The notes beneath the pieces were generated by a model that saw nothing but the letters and a program-made list of their open reading frames with translations, did no database searches and was not told the DNA's origin. Of a stretch of DNA of 64,000 bases, positions 20,479-38,537 are shown piece after piece. This DNA comes from Stenotrophomonas cyclobalanopsidis (GTDB taxonomy: Bacteria; Pseudomonadota; Gammaproteobacteria; Xanthomonadales; Xanthomonadaceae). The stretch lies in contig NZ_VYKI01000002.1 of the NCBI RefSeq assembly GCF_008710035.1, forward strand, positions 74,176 through 138,175. The letters run 5' to 3'. How positions within the stretch are numbered: position 1 is the stretch's first letter; each line of letters opens with the position of its first letter. Made by a program: the position numbers and the translations under genes.

Positions 20479-20790
20479 TCAGGTCAGCTTGATCTGAACG
20501 TCGACGCCGGCAGCCAGTTCGAGCTTCATCAGCGCGTCCACGGTCTTGTCATTCGGGTCAACGATATCGAGCACGCGCTTGTGCGTGCGGGTCTCGTACT
20601 GGTCACGCGCGTCTTTGTCAACGTGCGGGGAGACGAGGATGGTGTAACGCTCGATCTTGGTCGGCAGCGGGATCGGGCCACGCACTTGCGCGCCGGTCCG
20701 CTTGGCCGTCTCAACGATCTCGCTGGCCGAACGATCGATCAGACGATGATCGAACGCTTTCAGCCGGATCCGGATCTTTTGGTCCGCCAT
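20479..20790 (-). CDS. rpsJ: 30S ribosomal protein S10 (NusE)
   Basis: 103 aa. It is both a 30S head protein and the NusE partner of NusB/NusG in antitermination. [19 protein letters not shown] start, [21 protein letters not shown] signature region. The ATG at 20790 gives the standard length; the in-frame extension to 20850 overlaps a leader hairpin and is not coding. It is the first gene of the S10 operon. Confidence 0.98.
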   Translation of the reverse strand: MADQKIRIRLKAFDHRLIDRSASEIVETAKRTGAQVRGPIPLPTKIERYTILVSPHVDKDARDQYETRTHKRVLDIVDPNDKTVDALMKLELAAGVDVQIKLT

Positions 20791-20821
20791 GGCGGTAGGT
20801 TCCTTCGTTAAAAGAGCGACA

Positions 20822-20890
20822 GACAAAGCCTCTGGGTTGCTTTGTCCCATGAAATCCCTGAATACGGACGGCCCGCACTCCTGCAGGCCG
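20822..20890 (-). promoter_or_regulatory. S10-operon leader hairpins
   Basis: Two stems in the roughly 160-nt leader: GGCCTGCA/TGCGGGCC (20869-20890) and GACAAAGC...GCTTTGTC (20822-20846). The leader length is similar to the E. coli S10 leader, through which L4 controls transcription and translation. Whether L4 acts here is inference. Confidence 0.5.
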
Positions 20891-20955
20891 ACAAGGTCAA
20901 TCCGTAGACCTCAAAAACGTAGGCAGACCTAGAAACAGGCCTGCCCAGACGACGA

Positions 20956-20984
20956 AGCATAATGGCACACAAGGCAGCTGTCAA
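20956..20984 (-). promoter_or_regulatory. sigma70 promoter of the S10 operon
   Basis: Perfect TTGACA (20984-20979), a 17-bp spacer and TATGCT (20961-20956) on the minus strand. The predicted start is near 20949, about 160 nt before rpsJ. Confidence 0.8.
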
Positions 20985-21074
20985 CAGCTTCCTGTTGACG
21001 CCGCCTGAATGGCATTGACCCTTCCTGGTCCGGGGAACACAAGGCACATCCTGTGCCTACTTTCCCGTTTGATA

Positions 21075-21108
21075 CGCCCCGATGCCCTACCCAGGCAACA
21101 TCGGGGCG
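21075..21108 (-). terminator. hairpin after tufA
   Basis: CGCCCCGATG and CATCGGGGCG form a 10-bp perfect stem around a 14-nt loop, starting 15 bp after the tufA stop and upstream of the S10 promoter. There is no T-run, so it may be a partial or Rho-assisted stop or a 3'-end stabiliser. Confidence 0.5.
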
Positions 21109-21122
21109 CAGAGTGTAGCAGA

Positions 21123-22313
21123 TTACTCGAGGATGCTGGCAACCACGCCGGCGCCGACGGTACGACCACCTTCGCGGATTGCGAAGCGCAGGCCGGCGTC
21201 CATTGCGACCGGGTTGATCAGGGTGACAACCATCTTGATGTTGTCGCCCGGCATCACCATCTCGACGCCTTCCGGCAGCTCAACCGCACCGGTGATGTCG
21301 GTGGTACGGAAGTAGAACTGCGGACGGTAGCCCTTGAAGAACGGGGTGTGACGGCCACCTTCATCCTTCGACAGCACGTAGACTTCGGCGTCGAACTTGG
21401 TGTGCGGCTTGATCGAACCCGGCTTGGCCAGGACCTGGCCACGCTCGACGTCGTCACGCTTGGTGCCGCGCAGCAGCAGACCGGCGTTGTCGCCTGCCTG
21501 GCCCTGGTCCAGCAGCTTGCGGAACATTTCGACGCCGGTCACGGTGGTCTTCTGCACCGGACGGATGCCGACGATTTCGATTTCTTCGCCGACCTTGATC
21601 ACGCCGCGCTCGATACGACCGGTCACCACGGTGCCGCGGCCCGAGATCGAGAACACGTCTTCCACCGGCATCAGGAACGGCTTGTCGACGTCACGCTCCG
21701 GGGTCGGGATCCAGCTGTCGAGAGCTTCGACCAGCTTGATCACGGCCGGCACGCCGATGTCGCTCTGGTCGCCTTCCAGCGCCAGGCGGGCCGAACCCGA
21801 GATGATCGGGGTGTCGTCGCCCGGGAAGTCGTACTTGCTCAGCAGCTCGCGGACTTCCATTTCGACCAGTTCCAGCAGCTCGGCATCGTCAACCATGTCG
21901 GCCTTGTTCAGGAACACGACGATGTACGGCACGCCGACCTGACGCGACAGCAGGATGTGCTCGCGGGTCTGCGGCATCGGGCCGTCAGCGGCCGAGCACA
22001 CCAGGATCGCGCCGTCCATCTGGGCAGCACCGGTGATCATGTTCTTGACGTAGTCAGCGTGGCCCGGGCAATCGACGTGGGCGTAGTGACGGGTGGTGGA
22101 TTCGTATTCGACGTGCGCGGTCGAGATCGTGATACCACGAGCCTTCTCTTCCGGAGCGGCGTCGATTGCCGAGTAATCCTTGAATTCGCCACCGAAGCGC
22201 TCGGCGCCGATCTTGGTCAGCGCGGCGGTCAGCGTGGTCTTGCCGTGATCGACGTGACCGATGGTGCCGACGTTGACGTGCGGCTTGGTGCGCTCGAACT
22301 TACCCTTTGCCAT
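21123..22313 (-). CDS. tufA: elongation factor Tu (copy 1)
   Basis: 396 aa GTPase delivering aminoacyl-tRNA to the ribosome. G1 GHVDHGKT (about 19-26), G3 DCPGHADY, G4 NKADMVD, then domains II and III. It follows fusA by 51 bp at the end of the str operon. The protein is identical to tufB at 38538. The DNA differs at only 12 sites, all synonymous and all near the gene ends, which suggests gene conversion. Confidence 0.98.
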   Translation of the reverse strand: MAKGKFERTKPHVNVGTIGHVDHGKTTLTAALTKIGAERFGGEFKDYSAIDAAPEEKARGITISTAHVEYESTTRHYAHVDCPGHADYVKNMITGAAQMDGAILVCSAADGPMPQTREHILLSRQVGVPYIVVFLNKADMVDDAELLELVEMEVRELLSKYDFPGDDTPIISGSARLALEGDQSDIGVPAVIKLVEALDSWIPTPERDVDKPFLMPVEDVFSISGRGTVVTGRIERGVIKVGEEIEIVGIRPVQKTTVTGVEMFRKLLDQGQAGDNAGLLLRGTKRDDVERGQVLAKPGSIKPHTKFDAEVYVLSKDEGGRHTPFFKGYRPQFYFRTTDITGAVELPEGVEMVMPGDNIKMVVTLINPVAMDAGLRFAIREGGRTVGAGVVASILE

Positions 22314-22364
22314 TGTTGTATCCCTTGATTGTCGTAAGTGGTTTCACGAGAGGCTGAGCGAGGC

Positions 22365-24506
22365 TCAGCCCTTCTTCATGACGGCTTCGGCGATGTTGTT
22401 CGGCGCCGGCTCGTAATGGTCGAATTCCATGGTGAAGGTGGCGCGGCCCTGGGTCTGCGAACGCAGAGCCGTGGCGTAACCGAACATTTCACCCAGCGGG
22501 ATCATCGCGTTGATGATCGAAGCGGAGCCGTCACCGGTGGTGTCAGAACCCTGCAGCACGCCGCGACGACGGCTCACGTCGCCCATCACGTCACCCTGGT
22601 AATCCTCCGGGGTCACGATCTCGACCTTCATGATCGGCTCCAGCAGAACCGGCTTGGCCTTGGCGAAGCCCTGCTTGAAGGCCATCGACGATGCCAGCTT
22701 GAACGCCATTTCCGAGGAGTCGACGTCGTGGTACGAACCGAAGACCAGCTTGACCTTCACGTCCACCACCGGGAAGCCAGCCAGCGGACCGCTGGTGATG
22801 GTTTCGCGCAGGCCCTTTTCGATCGAAGGAATGAATTCCTTCGGAATCACGCCGCCGGTGATGTCATTGACGAACAGGAAGTCGTCCTTGATGTTGGCCG
22901 ACAGCTTGGCATCGGCACGGTCTTCAGCGGTCAGCGGCGACAGCTCGATCACGACGTGACCGTATTGACCCTTACCACCGGACTGCTTGGCGTGCTTGTA
23001 GTCCGACTTGACGTCGGCCAGGGTGATGGTTTCGCGGTAGGCAACCTGCGGCGCGCCGACGTTGGCTTCAACGTTGAACTCGCGCTTCAGGCGGTCGACG
23101 ATGATGTCCAGGTGCAGCTCGCCCATGCCCGAGATGATGGTCTGGCCGGATTCTTCGTCGGTCTTGACGCGGAACGACGGATCTTCCTGCGCCAGGCGGC
23201 CCAGGGCCAGACCCATCTTTTCCTGGTCCGACTTGGTCTTCGGCTCGACAGCCATCGAGATCACCGGCTCCGGGAACGTCATGCGCTCCAGGATGATCGG
23301 CTGGTCGACCGAGCACAGGGTGTCACCGGTGGTGGTGTCCTTCAGGCCCACGGCAGCGGCGATGTCACCCGCCAGAACTTCCTTGATTTCTTCGCGGTTG
23401 TTCGAATGCATCTGCAGGATGCGGCCGATGCGCTCCTTCTTGCCCTTCACCGAGTTCAGGACGGTGTCGCCACCGTTCAGGGTGCCCGAGTAGACACGGA
23501 AGAAGGTCAGCGCGCCGACGAACGGGTCGGTGATGATCTTGAAGGCCAGCGACGAGAACGGAGCCTTGTCGTCGGACTTGCGGCTCATGGCGACGTTTTC
23601 GTCATCCACGTCGGTACCGGTCACGTCCGGCACGTCGACCGGCGACGGCAGCAGCTGGATCACGCCGTCGAGCATGGCCTGCACGCCCTTGTTCTTGAAC
23701 GCCGAACCGCAGTACATCGGGACGATTTCGGTGGCCAGGGTACGGGTACGCAGCGCGTTGATGATTTCGGACTCGGCCAGCTCTTCGCCGCCCAGGTACT
23801 TTTCCATCAGCTCTTCACTGGCTTCAGCCGCCGCTTCGATCATGAAGGTACGGGCTTCTTCAGCCTTTTCCTGCAGGTCGGCCGGGATGTCGCCGTATTC
23901 GAACTTCATGCCCTGCGAGGCTTCATCCCAATGGATGGCCTTCATCTTCAGCAGGTCGACGACGCCCTTGAAGCCGTCCTCGGCACCGATCGGCAGCTGC
24001 ATCGGCACGGCGACAGCGCCGAGCTTGGCCTTCAGCTGGTCACGGACCTTGTAGAAGTTGGCGCCGGTGCGGTCCATCTTGTTGACGAACGCAATGCGCG
24101 GCACCTTGTAACGGTTGGCCTGGCGCCACACGGTTTCCGACTGCGGCTGCACGCCACCGACGGCACACAGCACGAACACCGCACCGTCGAGCACGCGCAG
24201 CGAACGCTCGACTTCGATGGTGAAGTCGACGTGCCCGGGGGTGTCGATGATGTTGAAGCGGTGCTCCGGCAGGGACTTGTCCATGCCCTTCCAGAACGCG
24301 GTGGTGGCAGCGGACTGGATCGTGATGCCACGCTCCTGCTCCTGCTCCATCCAGTCCATGGTGGCGGCGCCGTCGTGCACTTCACCGATCTTGTGGCTCT
24401 TGCCGGTGTAGAACAGGATGCGCTCGGACGTGGTGGTCTTGCCGGCATCGATGTGAGCCATGATGCCGAAGTTACGGTAACGCTCGATGGGAGTGGAACG
24501 GGCCAC
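22365..24506 (-). CDS. fusA: elongation factor G
   Basis: 713 aa translocase GTPase. G1 [14 protein letters not shown]3 DTPGHVDF, G4 NKMDRTG, then domains II-V ending [18 protein letters not shown]. The start codon at 24506-24504 is GTG (GTG GCC CGT), upstream of which GAGAGG can act as ribosome site. It lies 138 bp after rpsG, with a hairpin in between. Confidence 0.98.
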   Translation of the reverse strand: MARSTPIERYRNFGIMAHIDAGKTTTSERILFYTGKSHKIGEVHDGAATMDWMEQEQERGITIQSAATTAFWKGMDKSLPEHRFNIIDTPGHVDFTIEVERSLRVLDGAVFVLCAVGGVQPQSETVWRQANRYKVPRIAFVNKMDRTGANFYKVRDQLKAKLGAVAVPMQLPIGAEDGFKGVVDLLKMKAIHWDEASQGMKFEYGDIPADLQEKAEEARTFMIEAAAEASEELMEKYLGGEELAESEIINALRTRTLATEIVPMYCGSAFKNKGVQAMLDGVIQLLPSPVDVPDVTGTDVDDENVAMSRKSDDKAPFSSLAFKIITDPFVGALTFFRVYSGTLNGGDTVLNSVKGKKERIGRILQMHSNNREEIKEVLAGDIAAAVGLKDTTTGDTLCSVDQPIILERMTFPEPVISMAVEPKTKSDQEKMGLALGRLAQEDPSFRVKTDEESGQTIISGMGELHLDIIVDRLKREFNVEANVGAPQVAYRETITLADVKSDYKHAKQSGGKGQYGHVVIELSPLTAEDRADAKLSANIKDDFLFVNDITGGVIPKEFIPSIEKGLRETITSGPLAGFPVVDVKVKLVFGSYHDVDSSEMAFKLASSMAFKQGFAKAKPVLLEPIMKVEIVTPEDYQGDVMGDVSRRRGVLQGSDTTGDGSASIINAMIPLGEMFGYATALRSQTQGRATFTMEFDHYEPAPNNIAEAVMKKG

Positions 24507-24540
24507 GGGGAGCCTCTCAGATTTCTTGGATTTCGGATGG

Positions 24541-24568
24541 CCGAACGCCGCCTTGCGGCGGCCTTCGG
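24541..24568 (-). promoter_or_regulatory. hairpin between rpsG and fusA
   Basis: CCGAACGCCGCC pairs with GGCGGCCTTCGG, one mismatch, 4-nt loop, in the 138-bp spacer. No T-run. Probably a processing or stability element; in E. coli S7 regulates from the rpsL-rpsG gap, which here is only 12 bp. Confidence 0.4.
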
Positions 24569-24644
24569 ATTGGCGCAGCCCTTCCGGGGCCGCGAGGCAG
24601 CACCGATGTGGTGCTGCCCTGCCTGTTTTACAAGGCCGTCAAAC

Positions 24645-25112
24645 TCACCAGCGGTAGTGGGCGAAGGCCTTGTTGGCTTCGGCCATGCGGTGGGTTTCTT
24701 CGCGCTTCTTGATGGCGCCGCCACGGTTTTCCGAGGCGTCGATCAGTTCAGCAGCCAGCTTCTTCGGCATGGTGTTCTCACCACGCTTGCGCGCGGAGTC
24801 GATCAGCCAGCGCATGGCCAGAGCCATCTTGCGCGATGCACGCACTTCGACCGGCACCTGGTAGGTGGCACCACCGACACGGCGCGACTTCACTTCGACC
24901 GACGGAGCGACGTTGTCCAGAGCCTTCTGCACCAGCTCGATCGAGTTGGCGTTCTTCTCGGAGATGACGTCCATGGCACCGTACACGATCTTTTCAGCGA
25001 CGGACTTCTTGCCGCTCAGCATGACCATGTTGATGAAACGGGCGATGGTTTCGCTTCCGTGCTTCGGATCCGGCAGGACGGAACGCTGCGGAGTATTACC
25101 CTTACGCGACAT
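24645..25112 (-). CDS. rpsG: 30S ribosomal protein S7
   Basis: 155 aa, nucleates 30S head assembly. [21 protein letters not shown] near the start contains the S7 signature, and the C-terminus is [15 protein letters not shown]. It lies 12 bp after rpsL. Confidence 0.98.
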   Translation of the reverse strand: MSRKGNTPQRSVLPDPKHGSETIARFINMVMLSGKKSVAEKIVYGAMDVISEKNANSIELVQKALDNVAPSVEVKSRRVGGATYQVPVEVRASRKMALAMRWLIDSARKRGENTMPKKLAAELIDASENRGGAIKKREETHRMAEANKAFAHYRW

Positions 25113-25124
25113 AGTGGTCTCTCC

Positions 25125-25499
25125 TTATGCCTTCGGACGCTTGGCGCCGTACTTGGAACGGGCCTGGCGACGCTTGGCAACGCCGGCGGCGTCGAGCGAG
25201 CCACGAACGGTGTGGTAACGCACACCCGGCAGATCCTTGACGCGACCGCCACGGATCAGGACCACGGAGTGCTCCTGCAGGTTGTGGCCTTCGCCGCCGA
25301 TGTAGGAAATGACTTCTTCCTGGTTGGTCAGGCGGACCTTGGCAACCTTGCGGAGAGCCGAGTTCGGCTTCTTCGGGGTGGTGGTGTAAACGCGCGTGCA
25401 GACGCCACGGCGCTGCGGGCACTTGTCGAGCGCCGGCGAGGCACTCTTGTACGTGGTAGCTTGCCGCGGCTTGCGGACCAGCTGGTTGATCGTCGCCAT
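25125..25499 (-). CDS. rpsL: 30S ribosomal protein S12
   Basis: 124 aa decoding-centre protein. [13 protein letters not shown] start, [24 protein letters not shown], and [17 protein letters not shown]. The lysines equivalent to E. coli K43 and K88, common streptomycin-resistance sites, are wild type. The ATG at 25499 is used; the longer open frame runs into the leader. First gene of the str operon. Confidence 0.98.
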
Positions 25500-25519
25500 C
25501 AGTAGGTTCTTCTGATTGG

Positions 25520-25579
25520 TGGCCGGAAATCCGGCCAGAGATGCGGAAATGTTAAAGCAGGCCAAAATTCTGGCCTGCT
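25520..25579 (-). promoter_or_regulatory. str-operon leader hairpins
   Basis: AGCAGGCCA/TGGCCTGCT (25556-25579, 9-bp perfect stem) begins about 4 nt after the predicted transcript start and is followed by TTAAC on the minus strand. TGGCCGGA-aa-TCCGGCCA (25520-25537) follows. These could set mRNA stability or attenuation. Confidence 0.45.
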
Positions 25580-25589
25580 GAGACAGACG

Positions 25590-25619
25590 ATTGTAGCAAC
25601 CTGTCAGGAAAGCAGTCAA
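25590..25619 (-). promoter_or_regulatory. sigma70 promoter of the str operon
   Basis: TTGACT (25619-25614), an 18-bp spacer and TACAAT (25595-25590) on the minus strand, about 90 bp upstream of the rpsL ATG. Confidence 0.7.
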
Positions 25620-25743
25620 ACGCCTCCTGTCAAGCCCGTTCCTGATCCTGGAGCGTTACTGGGGAGCCTCCGTGCACCCCGTTCAGGTTGGTCGGGTGGA
25701 TCGCGGACGATCCCCCCTGCCCTTTCCCAAAGGCCGACCGGTG

Positions 25744-25766
25744 CAGTCGAGCAAGCTCGACTCTAC
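25744..25766. repeat. SMAG-like single palindrome after rpoC
   Basis: CAGTCGAGCAAGCTCGACTCTAC; on the minus strand it reads GTAGAGTCGAGC. It is embedded in a larger CCGACCGGT/ACCGACCGG inverted repeat starting about 15 bp after the rpoC stop, so it may serve as the rpoBC 3' hairpin. The rest of the 284-bp rpoC-rpsL gap shows only the str promoter and leader. Confidence 0.65.
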
Positions 25767-25783
25767 CGACCGGACCTGATACC

Positions 25784-30007
<4,224 letters not shown>

Positions 30008-30094
30008 GGTGTTCTCCAGAAGGAGGAATGCTGTGTCGATGGGCTTTCAGTTGACTGCCAGCGGCGCGGCGGCGGACCGCCGCGCCGGCATGGA

Positions 30095-34249
<4,155 letters not shown>

Positions 34250-34310
34250 GAGGTCTTCCACCTTGTTGTGCGGGCCGTGCGCCCACGACCCGAAGGAAAC
34301 TTGAAATTGT

Positions 34311-34369
34311 CAGTTGGAAGTCGCTGGTATTGCCGGCACCAGCACGCCTTCTCTTGCTACTTCCAACTG
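34311..34369 (-). promoter_or_regulatory. long-stem structure upstream of rpoB
   Basis: CAGTTGGAAGT (34311-34321) pairs perfectly with ACTTCCAACTG (34359-34369) and encloses GCTGGT/ACCAGC. In E. coli the rplL-rpoB gap carries an RNase III site; this 11-bp plus 6-bp stem is a plausible counterpart. Confidence 0.5.
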
Positions 34370-34487
34370 CCAACTCGTCTGCATCTACTGCCCTGCTGCC
34401 GCGCGAGGCGCTGGCTGGCGAGGTTGTGACCGCAGCCCGTGTTGGGCTTTTTTCCGCATTTACATCGTGTATTGCATGAAACGACCA

Positions 34488-34515
34488 AAGGCCGGGGGCT
34501 TACGCCCCCAGCCTT
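34488..34515 (-). terminator. attenuator-like hairpin after rplL
   Basis: AAGGCTGGGGGC-gtaa-GCCCCCGGCCTTT on the minus strand (one mismatch, short T-run), about 42 bp after the rplL stop. It matches the position of the E. coli attenuator that lowers rpoBC relative to rplL. Confidence 0.6.
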
Positions 34516-34556
34516 GGCTGCATCGCCGTGAATCGATGACGATGCAAGGGAAGTGC

Positions 34557-34922
34557 TTACTTGACTTCGACAGTCGCGCCAGCAGCTTCCAGGTCCTTCT
34601 TCATCTTCTCGGCTTCGTCCTTCGAAGCGTTGTCCTTCAGGACGCCGCCGGCTTCGGCCAGGTCCTTCGCTTCCTTCAGGCCCAGGCCGGTGATGGCGCG
34701 GACGGCCTTGATGACTTCAACCTTCTTGTCGCCAGCGGACTTCAGGGTGACGACGAATTCGGTCTGCTCTTCAACGACGGCAGCCGGGCCAGCCACAGCG
34801 GCGGCAACCGGAGCAGCGGCGGAGACGCCGAACTTCTCTTCGATGGCCTTGACCAGCTCCATCACTTCCATCAGGGACTTCTCGGCGATGGCGTCGACGA
34901 TCTGTTCGTTGGTAAGGGACAT
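34557..34922 (-). CDS. rplL: 50S ribosomal protein L7/L12
   Basis: 121 aa stalk protein. N-terminal dimerisation helices ([20 protein letters not shown]), an Ala/Pro-rich hinge ([17 protein letters not shown]) and a C-terminal factor-binding domain ([20 protein letters not shown]). The ATG at 34922 is chosen over an in-frame extension to 35048 that reaches into the rplJ end. It lies 64 bp after rplJ. Confidence 0.98.
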   Translation of the reverse strand: MSLTNEQIVDAIAEKSLMEVMELVKAIEEKFGVSAAAPVAAAVAGPAAVVEEQTEFVVTLKSAGDKKVEVIKAVRAITGLGLKEAKDLAEAGGVLKDNASKDEAEKMKKDLEAAGATVEVK

Positions 34923-34986
34923 GATAATTACCTTTGGATGATTTTCTGGGATGAGGTTCCGCGAGGAACCACTAAATAGTCGAAAC

Positions 34987-35520
34987 TCAGGCGGTCTCGG
35001 CGGCCGGTTCAGCAGCTTCAGCGGCTTCGCCACCGTTCTGCTTGTCACCGATGGCCTTGATGGCGCGGGCGAACATCGTGACCGGTTCGGTCAGGACGCG
35101 TGCCAGCATTGCCAGGGCCTGGTCACGGGTCGGCAGCGAGGCCAACACGTCGACGTGGCTTGCCGGGAACACTTCACCACCGATGGCGACGACTTTAGCC
35201 TTCAGCTTGTCGTTGCCCTTGGCGGCGTCCTTGATCAGGCGACCGGCTGCACCGGGCTCCTCGAGCGAGAACGCGTACAGCAGCGGACCAACCATCTGGT
35301 CCTGTGCGACTGCGAACTCGGTGCCTTCAACGGCACGCGAAGCCAGGGTGTTCTTGACAACTTTCAAGAAAACGCCGGTTTCACGAGCCTGCTTGCGCAT
35401 CGCGGTCATCTGGGCGACCGTGGTGCCAGCGTATTCGGCTGCGATCAAGGAGTGTGCCTTGCCAGCAACTTCTGCCAGCTCCGCGACTACTTCTTGCTTC
35501 TGGGACAGATTGAGAGCCAT
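34987..35520 (-). CDS. rplJ: 50S ribosomal protein L10
   Basis: 177 aa stalk base that binds L7/L12 dimers. [20 protein letters not shown] start, the L10 core, and an Ala/Glu-rich C-terminal tail. GGAGGAG precedes the ATG. A 387-bp leader separates it from rplA; in E. coli the L10-L12 complex represses translation from such a leader. Confidence 0.97.
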   Translation of the reverse strand: MALNLSQKQEVVAELAEVAGKAHSLIAAEYAGTTVAQMTAMRKQARETGVFLKVVKNTLASRAVEGTEFAVAQDQMVGPLLYAFSLEEPGAAGRLIKDAAKGNDKLKAKVVAIGGEVFPASHVDVLASLPTRDQALAMLARVLTEPVTMFARAIKAIGDKQNGGEAAEAAEPAAETA

Positions 35521-35867
35521 TGCACTCCTCCAATTGAACTCCGCTTACGGCTCCTGCCGTGCGCGGTCCTGTGCGGCATCCGTCCTGGACGCCGGGAACA
35601 TCGGAATGATGTTCCGGGGGGTGGGCCGTTCCAGACCTGGATGGCAATCAGGGAAAATCCCGGAAATGCGTGAACCAGAAAAACTCCAGAAGGGCACCAT
35701 CTACGCAGGTTGATTCCGAAGAATCGATTAAGCGGTCATTGCTGCTCCGGCGGCGACTCCCTGCCATATCGAGCTTCCGTGCCCGTCGCCGGTATTGCCA
35801 CGACCGCGCCTGCGGTCTTTGACGGCTACCGCCAGCAGCGAACTGCCGGCGATGCCTTCAAATGTCA

Positions 35868-35897
35868 CGGTCACGGTGCCCGAGGGTACCGTGACCG
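35868..35897 (-). terminator. hairpin between rplA and rplJ
   Basis: CGGTCACGGT pairs exactly with ACCGTGACCG around a 10-nt loop, 10 bp after the rplA stop, without a T-run. The rest of the 387-bp gap (35521-35867) is gene-free: a small GATTC/GAATC hairpin near 35711-35724, and no convincing promoter was found. Confidence 0.5.
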
Positions 35898-35907
35898 CTT
35901 GAAACAA

Positions 35908-36606
35908 TTACTTCAGGGTCAGCGACGACTGGTCGACGGTGACGCCCGGGCCCATCGTCGAGCTGACCGAAACCTTCTGCAGGTAGGTGCCCTTCGAGGT
36001 CGCCGGCTTGGCCTTGATCAGGTCCAGCAGCAGCGCGGTCAGGTTCGACTTCAGCGCGTCTTCGGCGAAGTCGGCCTTGCCGATGGTGCAGTGGATGATA
36101 CCGGCCTTGTCGGTGCGGTAACGGACCTGGCCCGACTTGGCGTTCTTCACGGCTTCACCCGGATTCGGGGAAACGGTGCCGACCTTCGGGTTCGGCATCA
36201 GGCCGCGCGGGCCCAGCACGGTGCCCAGCTTACCGACGACGCGCATGGCGTCCGGGGTCGCGATGACGACGTCGTAGTTCAGATCGCCGGCCTGCATCTT
36301 CTCGGCCAGATCGTCCATACCGACGGCTTCGGCGCCAGCGGCCAGGGCTTCGTCAGCCTTGGCACCGGCCGGAGCGAAGACGGCGACGCGGACCGACTTG
36401 CCGGTACCAGCCGGCAGCACGGTGGAGCCACGGACCTGCTGGTCGGACTTCTTGGCATCGACGCCCAGGCGCACGGCGACATCGATCGACTCGACGAACT
36501 TGGCCTTGGTGGCGGTCTTCAGGATGTTGATCGCGTCTTCGAAGGCGTACGACTTGCCCGGGACAACGGCGGCCTTGATGGCCTTTTCGCGCTTGTTCTG
36601 TGCCAT
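35908..36606 (-). CDS. rplA: 50S ribosomal protein L1
   Basis: 232 aa, forms the mobile L1 stalk. [25 protein letters not shown] region and [21 protein letters not shown] signature. In E. coli it represses rplKA. It lies 4 bp after rplK. Confidence 0.98.
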   Translation of the reverse strand: MAQNKREKAIKAAVVPGKSYAFEDAINILKTATKAKFVESIDVAVRLGVDAKKSDQQVRGSTVLPAGTGKSVRVAVFAPAGAKADEALAAGAEAVGMDDLAEKMQAGDLNYDVVIATPDAMRVVGKLGTVLGPRGLMPNPKVGTVSPNPGEAVKNAKSGQVRYRTDKAGIIHCTIGKADFAEDALKSNLTALLLDLIKAKPATSKGTYLQKVSVSSTMGPGVTVDQSSLTLK

Positions 36607-36610
36607 CTGA

Positions 36611-37039
36611 TTAACCCTCCACCACGAGGCCCATGGAACGGGCAGAGCCAGCGATGGTACGCACGGCGGCGTCCAGATCGGCGGCAGTCAGATCCGGCTC
36701 CTTCGCCTTGGCGATCTCTTCCAGCTGCTTACGGGTGACCTTGCCGACCTTCTCGGTGTTCGGGCGCTTGGAGCCCGACGAGATGCCAGCGGCCTTCTTC
36801 AGCAGGGTGGTGGCCGGGGTGCTCTTGGTGATGAAGGTGAACGTACGGTCCGAATAGGCCGTGATGATCACCGGAACCGGCAGACCCGGCTCGAGCTTCT
36901 GCGTGGCAGCGTTGAACGCCTTGCAGAATTCCATGATGTTCAGGCCGCGCTGACCCAGCGCAGGACCGACCGGCGGCGAGGGGTTGGCCTGACCGGCCTT
37001 CACCTGCAGCTTGATGTAACCGACAACTTTCTTTGCCAT
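36611..37039 (-). CDS. rplK: 50S ribosomal protein L11
   Basis: 142 aa, GTPase-centre protein. The Pro-rich N-domain ([19 protein letters not shown]), the thiostrepton-site region, and the C-domain [12 protein letters not shown]. First gene after the nusG terminator. Confidence 0.98.
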   Translation of the reverse strand: MAKKVVGYIKLQVKAGQANPSPPVGPALGQRGLNIMEFCKAFNAATQKLEPGLPVPVIITAYSDRTFTFITKSTPATTLLKKAAGISSGSKRPNTEKVGKVTRKQLEEIAKAKEPDLTAADLDAAVRTIAGSARSMGLVVEG

Positions 37040-37186
37040 GAGTATGCTCTCCGGGTGCTAGCGCCTTGCGACAACAGGCTCCCCATCGGACCGGGAATCA
37101 CGCGTCCCGGCATCGCGTTTTGAAATCATGCTGAAGGCCACCTTGCGGCGGCCTCGTCCTGCTGGCTTCCCAGCGGGGAGCCGCGC

Positions 37187-37192
37187 ACTATA
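37187..37192 (-). promoter_or_regulatory. possible -10 element upstream of rplK
   Basis: TATAGT on the minus strand, about 150 bp before rplK. The hexamer 17 bp upstream (AGGCAT) is a poor -35, so this promoter is only suggested by its position after the nusG terminator. Confidence 0.35.
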
Positions 37193-37231
37193 ACAGGTTT
37201 TTTCTTCACATGCCTGAAGCGACACGTAAAA

Positions 37232-37256
37232 GAACGAAACCGGGCGATGCCCGGTT
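37232..37256 (-). terminator. terminator of the tufB-secE-nusG transcript
   Basis: AACCGGGC-atc-GCCCGGTT stem (37238-37256), followed on the minus strand by TCGTTCTTTT. It lies about 70 bp after the nusG stop. Confidence 0.6.
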
Positions 37257-37265
37257 CCTGGTTGC

Positions 37266-37317
37266 GTAGAGTCGAGCTTGCTCGACTGATCAGCAAAGTC
37301 GAGCAAGCTCGACTCTA
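37266..37317. repeat. SMAG-like inverted pair after nusG
   Basis: GTAGAGTCGAGCTTGCTCGAC...GTCGAGCAAGCTCGACTCTAC, two facing palindromes in the 286-bp nusG-rplK gap. Notably it is one of the few such repeats inside the ribosomal supercluster. Confidence 0.75.
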
Positions 37318-37325
37318 CGGACAGA

Positions 37326-37886
37326 TCAGACGGCCTTTTCGACCTGGCCGAATTCGAGCTCGACCGGAGTGGCACGACCGAAGATCAGCACCGAGACGCG
37401 CAGACGGCTCTTCTCGTAGTTGACTTCTTCGACGACGCCATTGAAATCGTTGAACGGGCCGTCGGTGACGCGGACCATCTGGCCCGGCTCGAACAGCACC
37501 TTCGGACGCGGCTTCTCGACACCTTCCTGAACGCGGTTCAGGATGGCCTCGGCCTCGGAATCGGCGATCGGCAGCGGACGATCGGCGGTGCCGCCGATGA
37601 AGCCCATGACGCGCGGGGTTTCCTTGACGAGGTGCCAGCTTTCATTGTCGATGCGCGGGATGCCGGCTTCTTCGTGGGTCTCGATCTGGACCAGCACGTA
37701 ACCCGGGAAGAACTTGCGCTCGGAACGGCGCTTCTGGCCAGCGCGCATCTCGACCACTTCTTCGGTCGGGACCAGTACATCGCCGAAGCGCTCTTCCATG
37801 CCATCACGGACGATGCGATCACGCAGGGCCTGCGCAACCGACTTCTCGAAGCTCGAATAGGCGTGAACGACGTACCAACGCTTCAT
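37326..37886 (-). CDS. nusG: transcription termination/antitermination factor NusG
   Basis: 186 aa. NGN domain ([21 protein letters not shown]) binding RNA polymerase, and a C-terminal KOW domain ([17 protein letters not shown]) that contacts Rho or S10. It lies 10 bp after secE in the standard pair. Confidence 0.98.
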   Translation of the reverse strand: MKRWYVVHAYSSFEKSVAQALRDRIVRDGMEERFGDVLVPTEEVVEMRAGQKRRSERKFFPGYVLVQIETHEEAGIPRIDNESWHLVKETPRVMGFIGGTADRPLPIADSEAEAILNRVQEGVEKPRPKVLFEPGQMVRVTDGPFNDFNGVVEEVNYEKSRLRVSVLIFGRATPVELEFGQVEKAV

Positions 37887-37896
37887 GCAAATCTCC

Positions 37897-38310
37897 TTAG
37901 CGGGTCAGGAACAGCTGGACCAGCCGCTGAATGACGTAATCGAATCCACCCAGCAGCAGACTGAGGATGATCACCACAACCATCACGACCCAGGTCATGC
38001 GGGTGGCTTCCTGGCGCGTCGGCCAGACCACCTTGCGCAGCTCGAAGCGCGACTCGGAGAGGAACTCGCGGGTATCACGACCCTTGCCGGTCAGCAGGAA
38101 CACACCAATACCACCGGCCAGACCCACGACAACGGCCAACGCACGCAGCTGACCCGTCCACGCGCCCAGCTGGGCAGCGCGACCGGAGTCAGCGGAGAAC
38201 CAGAACCAGACGAACAGACCAGCCAGCACCAGCAGCGTGGCGAGGGCGTACTTGACGATATCCCCACCCTGGGTGGAGGTGTCCTTGGAGTGTTCGATCT
38301 TGCTATTCAT
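37897..38310 (-). CDS. secE: preprotein translocase subunit SecE
   Basis: 137 aa, three transmembrane helices (about 20-38, 56-74, 105-128), the long gammaproteobacterial form. The conserved cytosolic segment [15 protein letters not shown] sits before the last helix. Partner of SecY (9859) in the SecYEG channel. Confidence 0.96.
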   Translation of the reverse strand: MNSKIEHSKDTSTQGGDIVKYALATLLVLAGLFVWFWFSADSGRAAQLGAWTGQLRALAVVVGLAGGIGVFLLTGKGRDTREFLSESRFELRKVVWPTRQEATRMTWVVMVVVIILSLLLGGFDYVIQRLVQLFLTR

Positions 38311-38358
38311 CAGGCTATGTCTGCTTTAGCGGCCGAACCGCTGGATAAGGTGGGCAGA

Positions 38359-38434
<76 letters not shown>

Positions 38435-38537
38435 ACAGATTGAAACTTGCCTTCCCTTAGACGGCGAAGGCGGACCGAGGTTCCCGGCCCGCCACTCGCC
38501 CGACCGGCAGCGCTATGCAACCGCCGGCTTTGCAGGC

